From Chryseobacterium sp. 52 (GTDB lineage Bacteria; Bacteroidota; Bacteroidia; Flavobacteriales; Weeksellaceae), in NCBI RefSeq assembly GCF_002754245.1, contig NZ_PEEX01000001.1, positions 1,054,001-1,118,000 of the forward strand: 64,000 nt of DNA, read 5' to 3'. The notes below the pieces were generated by a model that saw nothing but the letters and a program-made list of their open reading frames with translations, was not told the origin of the DNA and did not search any database. Position numbers and translations under genes: made by a program. Shown here piece after piece: positions 53,938 through 63,578 of the stretch (position 1 is the first letter of the stretch; each line of letters begins with the position of its first letter).

Positions 53938-56076
53938 ATGAAAGGATTATTTTTTTTAGGGCTTACCATAGGCTCTGCAGCCTTTATCCAGGCTCAAAAT
54001 AAAGATTCCCTGAAGATCAGGGAGATTGAAGCAGTTAATTTTACCAAAAGACTGCCGGTTGCCAAGGAAATTATCAATGTGCAGAAAGATGTAGACAGCA
54101 GAAATCTGGGTCAGGATCTTCCGATTCTCTTAAAAAATCAAACCTCTGTGATCTCTACCTCTGACGCCGGAAATGGTGTTGGTTATACAGGATTCAGAAT
54201 CCGTGGAGTAGCGGGAAGGGGAATCAATGTGATGATGAATGGTGTTCCGTACAACGATTCAGAAAGCCAGGGGACGTTCTTTGTTAATGTTCCGGATCTT
54301 ACAAGCTCTGCCTCGCAGATTGTGATTCAGAGAGGGGTGGGAACTTCCAATAACGGAGTTTCTGCTTTTGGAGCGAGTATTAATGTGATTTCAAAGGAGC
54401 CGGATGAGAAGATGTACTTTAAGACCGATGACAGCTACGGATCATTTAATACCTATAAGTATTCTGCGGAAGCAGGTTCCGGGAAATTCTGGAAAAACAG
54501 ACTTTCGGTTATGGGAAGATATACCCGCATCCATTCTGACGGATATATTGACAGGGCAACATCAAAACTGAATTCTTATAACTTCACCGCATTATTTGAA
54601 GAAGGGAAAACACGACTTCGTGTAATGGCTTTCGGAGGGAAGGAAAAAACGTACCAGGCTTGGAACGGAATCGACCGACCGACTTGGGAGACCAATCCGA
54701 AATTCAATTATTCAGGTCAGTACACAGATCTTTTTACAGGAGAAGAGAAGTTTTATGATAATGAAACGGATAATTACAGACAAAATCATTACCAGCTTTT
54801 ATGGGAGCAGAAATTCAATGATAACTGGAATCTGGAAACTACTTTGCACTATACAAAAGGAAGTGGATATTACGAAAACTATAAAAGAGTGGATGAGACA
54901 GATGCAGAGGCAACCCATTATTCCAACTACAATTTGCCGGTACCTATTGTCAACGGAGCTGCTGTTGAGCAAACTGATTTTATCAGAAAGAAATGGCTGA
55001 ATAATGATTTTTACGGTGCTGTGTCTACCCTTTATGGAAAACTGGATCAGGTAGATCTTAATTTTGGTGTAGTAGCCAACCAGTATTACGGGCGACATTT
55101 CGGGAATGTGACCGGGGTTTACTTTCCACAGGTCAATGAATATGAATATTACAGAAACCGTTCTGTAAAAACTGAATTATCAGCTTTTGCAAAGGCTTTA
55201 TGGAGAACAGGGGAACATTTTGAATTCTTCGGAGATCTTCAGATCAGAAATATTGATTACAATACAAAAATCCTGACTGCGGGAGATGGAGAAGGTGGCA
55301 ATCTTGATAAAAACTGGCTTTTCTTTAATCCAAAAGCAGGGGTGAACTATAAGATCGGAAGCGGTAAAGTTTTCTTTTCCTATGCCCATGCCCACCGTGA
55401 ACCTAACAGAGATGACCTGATGAGCAACAATGAAGTGAAAGCTGAAAAGCTGCACGATTTTGAGGCTGGAATTGAAAAACAGTTGGGAATTGTTTCTTTA
55501 ACGGCTAACCTATATTATATGTATTACGTTAATCAATTGGTACTGAACGGACAATTGAATAATGTAGGCGCATTTATCAGAACAAATTCAGGGAAAAGTT
55601 ATAGAAGAGGGGTTGAAATTGGTGCATTGGCCAAGCTTTCCAAACAATTTGAACTAACAGGAAATCTGACGCTGAGCCAGAACCGGAATGTTGATTTTAA
55701 TATTAAAAATAATGGAGTTGTTCAAAGTCTGGGAAATACAGAAATATCATTCTCCCCGAATGTTATTGCCAATCTTGGACTGAAATTCAACCCATCAAAG
55801 AATTTCCAGTTTGCTTTAATGAATCAATATGTAGGGAAACAGTATCTTGATAATACAGATGACAAAAACCTGCAGCTGAAAGATTATTTTCTGACAGATT
55901 TCAATGCACAGTACCAGTTTACCATAGCTAATAATGATATTGCTTTGAAGTTATTGGTGAATAATCTTTTCAATAAGAAATATGTAAATAATGGGGCTGT
56001 TTATTATGGTGATCCATACTATTTTTCACAGGCAGGAACTAATTTTATGTTCGGGATCAGCTGGAAAATTCAATAA
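53938..56076 (+). CDS. TonB-dependent receptor, TPP-riboswitch controlled
   Basis: 712 residues with signal MKGLFFLGLTIGSAAFIQA. The plug (about 30-150) has DLPILLKNQTSVISTSDAGNG and QIVIQRGVGTSNNGVSAFGAS, and the barrel ends FGISWKIQ. The TPP riboswitch in its leader is the strongest clue to substrate: thiamine or a precursor. TPP-regulated outer-membrane receptors are known in Bacteroidetes. No inner-membrane PnuT-type transporter follows. It ends at a terminator. Confidence 0.9.
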   Translation: MKGLFFLGLTIGSAAFIQAQNKDSLKIREIEAVNFTKRLPVAKEIINVQKDVDSRNLGQDLPILLKNQTSVISTSDAGNGVGYTGFRIRGVAGRGINVMMNGVPYNDSESQGTFFVNVPDLTSSASQIVIQRGVGTSNNGVSAFGASINVISKEPDEKMYFKTDDSYGSFNTYKYSAEAGSGKFWKNRLSVMGRYTRIHSDGYIDRATSKLNSYNFTALFEEGKTRLRVMAFGGKEKTYQAWNGIDRPTWETNPKFNYSGQYTDLFTGEEKFYDNETDNYRQNHYQLLWEQKFNDNWNLETTLHYTKGSGYYENYKRVDETDAEATHYSNYNLPVPIVNGAAVEQTDFIRKKWLNNDFYGAVSTLYGKLDQVDLNFGVVANQYYGRHFGNVTGVYFPQVNEYEYYRNRSVKTELSAFAKALWRTGEHFEFFGDLQIRNIDYNTKILTAGDGEGGNLDKNWLFFNPKAGVNYKIGSGKVFFSYAHAHREPNRDDLMSNNEVKAEKLHDFEAGIEKQLGIVSLTANLYYMYYVNQLVLNGQLNNVGAFIRTNSGKSYRRGVEIGALAKLSKQFELTGNLTLSQNRNVDFNIKNNGVVQSLGNTEISFSPNVIANLGLKFNPSKNFQFALMNQYVGKQYLDNTDDKNLQLKDYFLTDFNAQYQFTIANNDIALKLLVNNLFNKKYVNNGAVYYGDPYYFSQAGTNFMFGISWKIQ

Positions 56077-56132
56077 TCGGTATAATAATTTACCGAACAG
56101 GTTTTAATACTTTAATTTTAATACATATATAG

Positions 56133-56160
56133 CAAAAGACTGTTTCGGCAGTCTTTTGTT
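56133..56160 (+). terminator. Terminator of TPP-controlled receptor gene
   Basis: The 10-bp perfect stem caaaagactg/cagtcttttg has a 6-nt loop and ends in a short T-rich tail. Confidence 0.8.
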
Positions 56161-56199
56161 ATATCCGACAAATCTCTTCAAAAAGTCACGAAAAAATTA

Positions 56200-56207
56200 T
56201 AAATTTG
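56200..56207 (+). promoter_or_regulatory. -7 box (TAAATTTG) of HU-CCDC81-type gene
   Basis: A perfect TAnnTTTG match 7 bp before the ATG at 56215, so the mRNA is likely leaderless or nearly so. Confidence 0.5.
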
Positions 56208-56214
56208 CTGCCAA

Positions 56215-56958
56215 ATGAATATTTCAGCTTACATTTTAGAATATCTGAAACAATTTGGAACTGTGACGGTTCCGGGCTTTGGTGTGTTTTCGCTTAAAAA
56301 CTCTAAGGCAATTATTAATTCTGAGAACGGAAGCATCCTTCCGCCTGCCAGCGAGATCGTTTTTGCGGTGGATTATGAAGTACAGTCGGATGAGCTGGCT
56401 GCTTATATCGCAGAACAGAAACAGATGTCTTTAGAGGCTTCCAAAAATGATCTGAAGATCCAGACCGATTTTTGGAAGAAAAAACTTCAGGCAGATCAGG
56501 TTCTGGAAATTCAAAACCTCGGAATAATCAATATTGTAGAAGATAGTACCCATTTCAAAGGGAAAAGAATAGAATCCGGACATCCGGACTTTTATGGTCT
56601 CGAAGAAATCAGAATTTCGGATATCAATAACGGAGAAAAGATCAATACTACAGAAAACAGGGAAAAAGATTATACATTCAAAAAGTCTGTTCTCTGGATC
56701 TTTCTGCTTGCAATTCCTGTTTTGGGAATTCTGTATTTGGCTTTTACCCAGCAAGAACTTTTGTTCGGAAAGAAATCCTTTGACAAAGTTTCAGTAGAGA
56801 CTTCCACACACAGAATTGTAAAAGATACAGTAAAAGTAATGGTTCATAGCCCAGAAGTGGCAGTTTCAGATTCTCTGAAAAAAGATTCATTAGCAAAACC
56901 CGCCGGAAAATCAAGTCCGGCACTTCAAAACAACACTAAGACCCGATGGCAAAAGTAA
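56215..56958 (+). CDS. HU-CCDC81-type domain membrane protein
   Basis: 247 residues. The N-terminal ~125 residues resemble the duplicated prokaryotic HU/CCDC81-like fold (ISAYILEYLKQFGTVTVPGFGVFSL; then ASEIVFAVDYEVQSD). One membrane helix (VLWIFLLAIPVLGILYLAF, about 160-180) and a Lys/Ser-rich periplasmic tail follow. Bacteroidetes proteins of this build are thought to be cell-envelope or division related, although DNA binding has not been shown. Its stop overlaps the thioesterase start by 13 bp. Confidence 0.75.
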   Translation: MNISAYILEYLKQFGTVTVPGFGVFSLKNSKAIINSENGSILPPASEIVFAVDYEVQSDELAAYIAEQKQMSLEASKNDLKIQTDFWKKKLQADQVLEIQNLGIINIVEDSTHFKGKRIESGHPDFYGLEEIRISDINNGEKINTTENREKDYTFKKSVLWIFLLAIPVLGILYLAFTQQELLFGKKSFDKVSVETSTHRIVKDTVKVMVHSPEVAVSDSLKKDSLAKPAGKSSPALQNNTKTRWQK

Positions 56959-57488
56959 AAAAAGCGTCAGAATCTCTGACTATTATGACGAATATTGTTC
57001 TTCCGAACGAAACCAACTCTTTAAGAAATCTTTTCGGAGGTGAGCTTTTGGCAAAAATGGACCGTTGTGCTTCCATTTCTGCTGCAAGACACTGTGAAAG
57101 AAGAGTGGTAACAGCTTCTGTAAATCACGTTTCTTTCAATCACCCAATTCCTGAAGGTGGAGTGGTGGTACTTGAATCTAAAGTTTCCAGAGCTTTCTCT
57201 ACGTCTATGGAAGTATATGTAGATGTGTGGTTGGATGACCCTATCAATCAGAAGAAAATTCATACCAATGAAGGGATTTATACTTTCGTTGCAGTAGATG
57301 AGTTCAATCGTCCTATTCCTATTCCGGATATGATCCCGGAAACAGAAGAAGAAAAAGAAAGACATGCTGCTGCTATCAGAAGAAAAGAACTTTCTCTTAT
57401 TCTTTCGGGAAGAATGAAACCGTTGGAATCTGTTGAGCTTAAAAAACTTTTCCAGGAGCCACAGGAGCCTAAAAAGGAAAAAAAATAA
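56946..57488 (+). CDS. Acyl-CoA thioesterase (hotdog fold)
   Basis: 180 residues with one hotdog domain: NSLRNLFGGELLAKMDRCASISAARHC carries the active-site region (FGGELLAKMD), followed by VTASVNHVSFNHPIPEG. The C-terminus is a long charged helix ending in Lys/Glu repeats. It hydrolyses acyl-CoA, with chain length unknown. It is coupled to the upstream HU-CCDC81-type gene and followed by a terminator. Confidence 0.9.
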   Translation: MAKVKKASESLTIMTNIVLPNETNSLRNLFGGELLAKMDRCASISAARHCERRVVTASVNHVSFNHPIPEGGVVVLESKVSRAFSTSMEVYVDVWLDDPINQKKIHTNEGIYTFVAVDEFNRPIPIPDMIPETEEEKERHAAAIRRKELSLILSGRMKPLESVELKKLFQEPQEPKKEKK

Positions 57489-57505
57489 ATATAATTTAAG
57501 ATATC

Positions 57506-57565
57506 AATGCTTTTAATCTTTGCTGAGCGTACTGCTTTGGCGGGCTTAAAAGCATTTTGTTTTTC
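57506..57565 (+). terminator. Terminator of thioesterase operon
   Basis: The 11-bp perfect stem aatgcttttaa/ttaaaagcatt has a 29-nt loop and is followed by ttgttttt. Confidence 0.75.
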
Positions 57566-57601
57566 TAAGAAATTTTGTTTTAAAATTTAATTATTTAGAT
57601 T

Positions 57602-58534
57602 ATGAAAATTCTTCTTTTAGATAAAAACCATCCTCTTATCACAGAGCAGCTTTTGGCTAAAAACTTTGTACTGGAAGAGGATTTTACGTCTTCCTATGAT
57701 GAGGTTTGTGATAAGATTGGAAATTATGACGGAATTATCATCAGAAGCAGAATTCCTTTGGATAAAAACTTTTTGGAAAAAGGAAAAAATCTGAAGTTCA
57801 TTGCCAGAGTTGGAGCTGGAATGGAAAATATTGATATTCCTGTTGCTGAGAAATTAGGAATTCAACTGATTAATTCTCCGGAAGGGAATAGAGATTCTGT
57901 AGCTGAACACGTTGTCGGAATGCTTTTGATTCTGATGAACCGGCTTTTTATTGCTTCCCAGGAAGTGAAAAACGGGATTTGGAAACGGGAAGAAAACAGA
58001 GGTGACGAGCTGCTTGGAAAAACTGTTGGATTAATAGGATATGGTAATATGGGGAAAGCTACAGCGAAAAGGCTTTCCGGATTTGGATGTAAAGTCATAT
58101 TTCATGATATCCTTCCCGGACTTTCTGATGAATATGCTTCACAGGTAAGTTTAGAAGAATTAAAGAACTCTGCAGATATCTTAAGTCTGCATATTCCGCT
58201 GACTGAAGAAACGTTTTATCTCATTGATAAAAAGTTTATTTCAGAAATGAAAAATGACTTCTATTTTGTTAATACAGCCAGAGGGAAAAACATAGAAACT
58301 AAATATTTAGTTGACGGATTGAAGTCTGGAAAAGTAAAAGGAGCCTGCCTTGATGTTCTCGAATATGAAAAATCTTCTTTTGAAAATATTGAAACAAAAA
58401 ACGATGATTTTACCTATCTTTTAGAATCTGAAAAAACAATTGTCACGCCTCATATAGCAGGCTGGACGCATCAGAGTAAAGAAAAACTTGCTCAGGTGAT
58501 TGTAGATAAAATTGTGAAGGGGTTTGCAAGGTAG
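57602..58534 (+). CDS. D-2-hydroxyacid dehydrogenase (SerA-like, NAD)
   Basis: 310 residues. Substrate-binding parts flank a Rossmann domain with VGLIGYGNMGKATAKRLSGFG. Catalytic residues are Arg in the 230s (LSLHIP ... NTARGKNI), then a Glu in VLEYEK and His in VTPHIAGWTHQ. There is no ACT domain, so it is the short form. It may be a phosphoglycerate dehydrogenase or act on another 2-hydroxyacid. Single gene. Confidence 0.88.
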   Translation: MKILLLDKNHPLITEQLLAKNFVLEEDFTSSYDEVCDKIGNYDGIIIRSRIPLDKNFLEKGKNLKFIARVGAGMENIDIPVAEKLGIQLINSPEGNRDSVAEHVVGMLLILMNRLFIASQEVKNGIWKREENRGDELLGKTVGLIGYGNMGKATAKRLSGFGCKVIFHDILPGLSDEYASQVSLEELKNSADILSLHIPLTEETFYLIDKKFISEMKNDFYFVNTARGKNIETKYLVDGLKSGKVKGACLDVLEYEKSSFENIETKNDDFTYLLESEKTIVTPHIAGWTHQSKEKLAQVIVDKIVKGFAR

Positions 58535-58651
58535 TTAATAATCAATCCTTGCTGAAGTTACTGATCTGTGTTAGAATATAGTTATAAATCTATTTTTGAC
58601 GTAACCTTTCCAAATGAGTTTCAGTAAATGATGTTTTTATTTTTAAATTAT

Positions 58652-58683
58652 AAAAAAAGCACAGATCGTAAGATCTGTGCTTT
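58652..58683 (-). terminator. Terminator of DUF285 gene
   Basis: The perfect stem gcacagatc/gatctgtgc has a gtaa loop. On the minus strand it is followed by a T run (A at 58652-58658). Confidence 0.75.
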
Positions 58684-58735
58684 GCCTTTTATTGCCGGAA
58701 GCTGGTATATTTACATAGCAAAAGGCAATTTTTTA
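58682..58735 (+). terminator. Second hairpin, terminator of hydroxyacid dehydrogenase
   Basis: The stem ttgcctttt/aaaaggcaa has a 29-nt loop and a run of six T at 58729-58734, adjacent to the first hairpin. The two form a convergent double terminator. Confidence 0.65.
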
Positions 58736-58743
58736 CTTATTGT

Positions 58744-60165
58744 TTATTTTTTTATGAGTTTGTGTATACTCTCAGATCCGTTGGCTGTTGCAATCTTAAT
58801 AAAATAGGTTCCAGTAGGAATTTGTTGCAGGTTTAATTGATTTGTTTCACCGACTTTGATCAATAATGCTTTTCCTGAAGCATCTAAAACTTGCACCGAT
58901 TTTGTTATGTATTCTGATTTTATGAAGATTATTTCTGAGGCAGGATTTGGGTACAGTAGTAATTTTGTTTTGCCTGATTTTATTTCTTCAACAAGTAACA
59001 AAGGTTCCGAGCAGTTTGGAGAAAAACTGTCTCCAACAAATGTCCATCCCTTGTTGTTAATTAATTGATTGCGAAATGTTTGGCCGCCATTTCCATAAGT
59101 CCTTCCAACTGCTCCGACAAGTCGTCCAAGTGGAGAGTTAGGATTTTCAGCCCAGCCTTTTAATGTTGCACCATAATTTCCACAATCTAAGCCACTATAG
59201 CCAAAAATTTCTGTCAAATTGACTATTGGAGAAAGTGTCCAATTGCCTAAATTCTTATTAAAATTATTGTTAGACCAAAACATGTGAGACATGTTGGTAA
59301 CATTAGAAACATCCCAAGAGGAAATGTCTTGGTTAAAACTTGGATAAGAAAACATCTGAGACATATTTGTGACATTTGAAGTATTCCAGTTGTTTAATGG
59401 TTGGTTAAACGCCTGAGATGCTTCGAACATCAGTGACATATTCTGAACATTTGAAACGTTCCAATTATTAATATTCTGGTTGAATGCCTTCGCACGATTA
59501 AACATTGAACTCATGTTGATCACATTTGAAACATTCCAATTGCCAATATCTTGATTGAATGCGTCAGCATAAAAAAACATCTGGCTCATGTCTGTAACTT
59601 TTGATGTATTCCAATTATCAATTGGCTTATTAAAAGCCTTGGCATTAAAGAATAAGTTACTCATATTGGTCACGTTGCCAACATTCCAATTGTTAATATT
59701 GTTTACAATTGATAAGTTTGTGCAACCTGAAAAAAACGAGCTGAGGTTAGTAACTTCTGAAAAATTGGGAATATCAGTTGCTGTAATTTGAATATTCGCA
59801 TATCCAGAAAACATTCCTGATAAATTAGTATTCCATGTAATTTGCCCCCATTGTGTTAGTTCAACAACTTTATCTGCATCAGTTCCAGAACTAAGTTTAA
59901 AAGTACCGGTAGGCGTAATTGAAATAGTATATGTTCCTGTTGAGGGAACGCTTATTTCTGTTAAACCCGTGTTTCCTGTCCCATTACCTGTAATAGTAGA
60001 ATTGTTGGTCTTTACATATGAGTAGTTGTAGATACCTTGGGTATTTAATTTTATTTTTAGGTTGTTAGCGTCGCTCACCAAAAATTTTAATATAAGCGGA
60101 GTCTGTGCCCTTAAAGTACTAATCACCAAAAAGAAGAAAGAGAAAAAGTAAATTTTTTTCAACAT
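58744..60165 (-). CDS. Surface DUF285 repeat protein with T9SS sorting tail
   Basis: 473 residues. A signal peptide MLKKIYFFSFFFLVISTLRAQ precedes about seven tandem repeats of 24-25 residues between about 150 and 315, with the form NNWNVSNVxNMSxMFxxAxAFNQ (BspA/DUF285-like). The C-terminal ~75 residues are a type IX secretion sorting domain (LLLYPNPASEIIFI ... GTYFIKIA ... KLIKK). So it is carried across the outer membrane by T9SS and probably attached. ATG 60165 is preferred because it puts the signal peptide at the very N-terminus, and an in-frame TTG at 60195 is rejected. Confidence 0.88.
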   Translation of the reverse strand: MLKKIYFFSFFFLVISTLRAQTPLILKFLVSDANNLKIKLNTQGIYNYSYVKTNNSTITGNGTGNTGLTEISVPSTGTYTISITPTGTFKLSSGTDADKVVELTQWGQITWNTNLSGMFSGYANIQITATDIPNFSEVTNLSSFFSGCTNLSIVNNINNWNVGNVTNMSNLFFNAKAFNKPIDNWNTSKVTDMSQMFFYADAFNQDIGNWNVSNVINMSSMFNRAKAFNQNINNWNVSNVQNMSLMFEASQAFNQPLNNWNTSNVTNMSQMFSYPSFNQDISSWDVSNVTNMSHMFWSNNNFNKNLGNWTLSPIVNLTEIFGYSGLDCGNYGATLKGWAENPNSPLGRLVGAVGRTYGNGGQTFRNQLINNKGWTFVGDSFSPNCSEPLLLVEEIKSGKTKLLLYPNPASEIIFIKSEYITKSVQVLDASGKALLIKVGETNQLNLQQIPTGTYFIKIATANGSESIHKLIKK

Positions 60166-60524
60166 TTTTTTATTTTTTATTTTTATTGAGCGCAAAAATA
60201 CATATTTCCCACAAACAAGACATTAATGCAAAAATTAAAACTACAAATAATTGCCTAAATTCCGTATAAATTATCTTTTGTGCGTGTCGTGGATTTGTTT
60301 AAAATATGTATTTCTAAAAAATCTGTTCTTAGTAAGTTTTTACAATTCAAAAAATAAGTACTTAATCTAAATTATAAAAGTTTCTCAGCATTGAGACGAT
60401 TTGTGTAAATGGGATTTTATATTCTTCAAAAAAACACTTAATAATGTTAAAAAATTCATAATCTATGTTGTTCTTTCAGAATTTATTTTGAGTTTTATTA
60501 AATTGCCGCTCATTTTTGATACTC
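60166..60524. promoter_or_regulatory. AT-rich divergent promoter region
   Basis: 359 bp with no gene. It holds a TATTTTTG -7 box on the minus strand (60193-60200) for the DUF285 gene and a plus-strand promoter (60488-60518) for the serine hydrolase. Nothing else was recognised in between. Confidence 0.55.
60488..60518 (+). promoter_or_regulatory. Promoter of serine hydrolase gene (TTG-N20-CATTTTTG)
   Basis: -33 TTG at 60488-60490, a 20-bp spacer and CATTTTTG at 60511-60518 (one mismatch to TAnnTTTG). The ATG at 60525 is 6 bp downstream. Confidence 0.5.
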
Positions 60525-61787
60525 ATGACGACGCGTAATTTTGTACTTATTGTAACTCTTTTTTTATCTATTATTTCCTGTAAAAAAAGTTCCGAATCCA
60601 AACAGGCTTCAGCCGAAAATACAACCAACCTTCCGAACTATGGAAACGTAGATCTGAATAATGTTTTCACCAAAGCAGACAGTCAGCTTGGTGACAAAGG
60701 ATTGCTGACAGGATACATCGACCAGTATTATAAAAAAATCTGGGAAGGCGGAGATCTGAGCGGTGGAATTCTTGTCGCAAAAGGAGACGAAATTTTGTAT
60801 GAAAACTACAGAGGTTTTGGAAGAGAGGGCAACCAAATGCCCATTGATAAAAATACACCATTGCATGTAGCTTCAGTTTCAAAAACCCTGACTGCGATGG
60901 CCATGCTGAAGCTGGTAGAAGCTGGAAAAATAAAACTTTCTGACCCTCTTACCCAATACTTTCCGGGATTTCCTTATCCCAATGTCACTGTACAGACTTT
61001 ACTGGACCAGAGAAGTGGGCTTCCGAAATACGAATATTTTATTGCTAAAATACAGCCTGCTCCTGCCGAACTCTCAAAACCCTTCATTACCAATCAGGAT
61101 GTTCTGAATATGATCATTAAATATAAGCCTGATCTGGCAAGAGATACGGATACCGGTTTTATGTACTGCAATACCAATTTTGCCATGCTGGCTTTGTTGA
61201 TAGAGAAGATTACAAAAACTCCTTTTCCACAGGCGATGAAAGAAATGATATTCCAGCCGTTGAAAATGGAGCACACTTATATTTTTCAGGAAAAAGATAT
61301 TCCTACCGCTGCTCAGTCCTTTTATTACGGAGGAAGCAAATTGTACCCATTAGACAGACTGGATCTTATTTACGGGGATAAAAATGTGTATACAACGCCT
61401 AGAGACCTTTATAATTTCTCGAAAGCGATGTTTTCAAAGGATTTCTTAAAGCCGGATTTAATGCAGATGGTTTTTACCCCATACAGCAACGAAAAAGCAG
61501 GCATGAACAATTACGGTCTGGGTTTCAGGATGAAAATCTTTGATAATGGTGAGAAACTTACCTATCACAATGGATGGTGGCATGGAACCAATTCAGTATT
61601 TGCCCATTTGCTGAAATCAAAAGTGACCATTGTGGCTATCGGAAATAAATATTCAAACAAAGTGTATACAGCACTTGCTTTATCAGGATTATTCGAAGAT
61701 TTTCCTGTTCAGAAAGATAAACTGCACAGTGTAATGAACGACAATAAAGATACTTTAAATGCCGGACATGAAGTTTTTGGAGAATAA
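60525..61787 (+). CDS. Serine hydrolase lipoprotein (beta-lactamase class C fold)
   Basis: 420 residues. The signal ends LSIISCKKSSES (lipobox Cys near 19). The serine-lyase fold has SxxK in HVASVSKTLTAMAML (catalytic Ser and Lys), YxN in FMYCNTNFAML and the third motif in HNGWWHGTNS. This matches AmpC/EstB-like hydrolases, D-alanyl-D-alanine-type peptidases or esterases. Nothing proves antibiotic hydrolysis. ATG 60525 is used rather than the non-ATG start at 60516. The next gene starts 23 bp downstream. Confidence 0.88.
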   Translation: MTTRNFVLIVTLFLSIISCKKSSESKQASAENTTNLPNYGNVDLNNVFTKADSQLGDKGLLTGYIDQYYKKIWEGGDLSGGILVAKGDEILYENYRGFGREGNQMPIDKNTPLHVASVSKTLTAMAMLKLVEAGKIKLSDPLTQYFPGFPYPNVTVQTLLDQRSGLPKYEYFIAKIQPAPAELSKPFITNQDVLNMIIKYKPDLARDTDTGFMYCNTNFAMLALLIEKITKTPFPQAMKEMIFQPLKMEHTYIFQEKDIPTAAQSFYYGGSKLYPLDRLDLIYGDKNVYTTPRDLYNFSKAMFSKDFLKPDLMQMVFTPYSNEKAGMNNYGLGFRMKIFDNGEKLTYHNGWWHGTNSVFAHLLKSKVTIVAIGNKYSNKVYTALALSGLFEDFPVQKDKLHSVMNDNKDTLNAGHEVFGE

Positions 61788-61810
61788 TGTTTAATTTTGC
61801 TTAGACATAT

Positions 61811-63574
61811 ATGAAAAGACTTCTTCTATTATTCGTTATCTGTTTTCTTGTACACTCATGTGCAAGAGTAGGTTCACCCGTGGGTGGCCCGAAAGATACC
61901 CTGGCTCCAAAGTTTTTAAGTTCCAATATTGATACTACAAGAGTCAATGTGAAAAGAGATATTCACGAGCTCAGGATAGATTTTGACGAATATATTACCT
62001 TAAAGGATATTAATAAAAACCTGATCATTTCTCCGCCTATCAAAAATATAAAGCGGATTCTGCCTTCCAATATTGCCAATAAATTTTTGATGATCCAGTG
62101 GACAGATACGCTTCAGGCTAATACCACCTATAACTTCAATTTTGGAAATTCAATTGCTGATAATAACGAAACTAATATTCTCCGCTATTTCAACTTTGCT
62201 TTTTCTACTGGAGATAAGCTGGATGATTTGTACATCAGTGGTGAGATTTCAGATGCTGTTGCTATAAAAAAGAAGTCGGGAGAAAATAAACTTGTTGTAG
62301 GGCTTTACCAGGTAAAAGATACCATCAATTACAAGCAGAAACCATACTATATCACAAAAGTTGATGAAGATGGGTATTATGAGCTTAATTATCTTACTCC
62401 GGGAAAATATAAGATTATTGCCTTTGAAGATGAAAACAGCAATTCTATCTATGATCCGGGGAAAGAAAAAATTGGGTTTCAGAAAGAGCCCATAGACTTT
62501 GAAAAGTCTGTTTCAGGATTAAATTTAAAAGTCTATCCTTCCAAAAAGCCGTTGAAGTATCTTGAAATGAAAGAAAGTCCGGGTGGAATTGTAATGACAT
62601 TTGAAGGAAATCCGGAAAGTGTAAAAGTAGCTTCCATAAACGATAAGCTTCAGGATATTAAAGTAACTCACCGTCCGAAATCAGATACAGTAAAGATTTG
62701 GTTTGACCCTGTAAAAAGCGATATAGGACAGACGACAACAGAGAACCTTAAGTTCAGCTACTATATCGGGACCAAGCAGGATACGGTGTCTGTGTTCTAC
62801 AAATACAATAAGAAGAATGCAATGGACCTTGAGAATGATAACGGAGGGCCTGCATTAGCCCCGAATTCTGATTTTAAAATCAGATCAGGCTATATCCTTG
62901 ATAAGATTAGCCCGGAAAAATGGGTGTTGAAAAGCGACAGTTTAACCACTCAGGAGTTTACAGCAAAAATTTCAGAAACCAATCCATACCAGATCCTGAT
63001 TCATTCAGATTTTGTCCCTGGAAAAAAATATCAGCTTACTGTTCCTAAAGAAACCGTATCATCTTATTACACCAAAAATGTGCAGTCAAAACGATTCGAT
63101 TTTGATGCAGAAAAAGTGGATCAATTCGGAAGTTTAGCATTTGCCATTCAAAATGCTCCGGATGCAGCCAGCTATTGGATACAGCTTCTGGATGGTTCAG
63201 ATAAAGTGATCTATTCAAGATATACCAAAGGGAACAATGTGAAATTTGATATCCTGAAACCTGGTGAATATATTGTAAGAATATTGGTAGACAATAATGG
63301 CAATAAATTCTGGGATGAAGCCGATTTTGCAACAGAAACGTATGCTGAGGATTCTTATGTCTTCTATAAAAAAGCGATTGTGCGGCCTTTATGGGAAACC
63401 AAGGAAGACTGGGATCTGAAAGATACCAGGACGCTGGATAATCCTAAGGGAAATCTGCCTAAGCCTGTAGACAGTCCTCCTGCAGAAGAAGCTCCTAAAG
63501 AAACTGTACAGAAGGAAGTAAAAAAAGAACTGAAGTCAGAGTCAGGGAATGCGGTATTGACACCGGTAAAATAG
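61811..63574 (+). CDS. Ig-like domain lipoprotein (Big_5 type)
   Basis: 587 residues. The signal MKRLLLLFVICFLVHSC gives lipidation at Cys17, followed by a GGPKDTLAPKF motif typical of Bacteroidetes proteins that begin with a Big_5-like Ig domain (about 30-130, IDFDEYITLKDINKNLIISPP). Further beta-rich, SpaA-like segments follow (YELNYLTPGKYKIIAFEDEN near 195; KPGEYIVRILVDNNGNKFWDEAD near 485). The C-terminus is Pro/Glu/Lys-rich. Envelope location likely, function unknown. The haem-binding gene starts 4 bp after its stop. Confidence 0.83.
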   Translation: MKRLLLLFVICFLVHSCARVGSPVGGPKDTLAPKFLSSNIDTTRVNVKRDIHELRIDFDEYITLKDINKNLIISPPIKNIKRILPSNIANKFLMIQWTDTLQANTTYNFNFGNSIADNNETNILRYFNFAFSTGDKLDDLYISGEISDAVAIKKKSGENKLVVGLYQVKDTINYKQKPYYITKVDEDGYYELNYLTPGKYKIIAFEDENSNSIYDPGKEKIGFQKEPIDFEKSVSGLNLKVYPSKKPLKYLEMKESPGGIVMTFEGNPESVKVASINDKLQDIKVTHRPKSDTVKIWFDPVKSDIGQTTTENLKFSYYIGTKQDTVSVFYKYNKKNAMDLENDNGGPALAPNSDFKIRSGYILDKISPEKWVLKSDSLTTQEFTAKISETNPYQILIHSDFVPGKKYQLTVPKETVSSYYTKNVQSKRFDFDAEKVDQFGSLAFAIQNAPDAASYWIQLLDGSDKVIYSRYTKGNNVKFDILKPGEYIVRILVDNNGNKFWDEADFATETYAEDSYVFYKKAIVRPLWETKEDWDLKDTRTLDNPKGNLPKPVDSPPAEEAPKETVQKEVKKELKSESGNAVLTPVK

Positions 63575-63578
63575 AGCT

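Noticed and set aside
60525..61787. Antibiotic-resistance beta-lactamase
   Set aside because: The SxxK/YxN fold is shared with esterases and peptidases; it is a lipoprotein with no resistance context.
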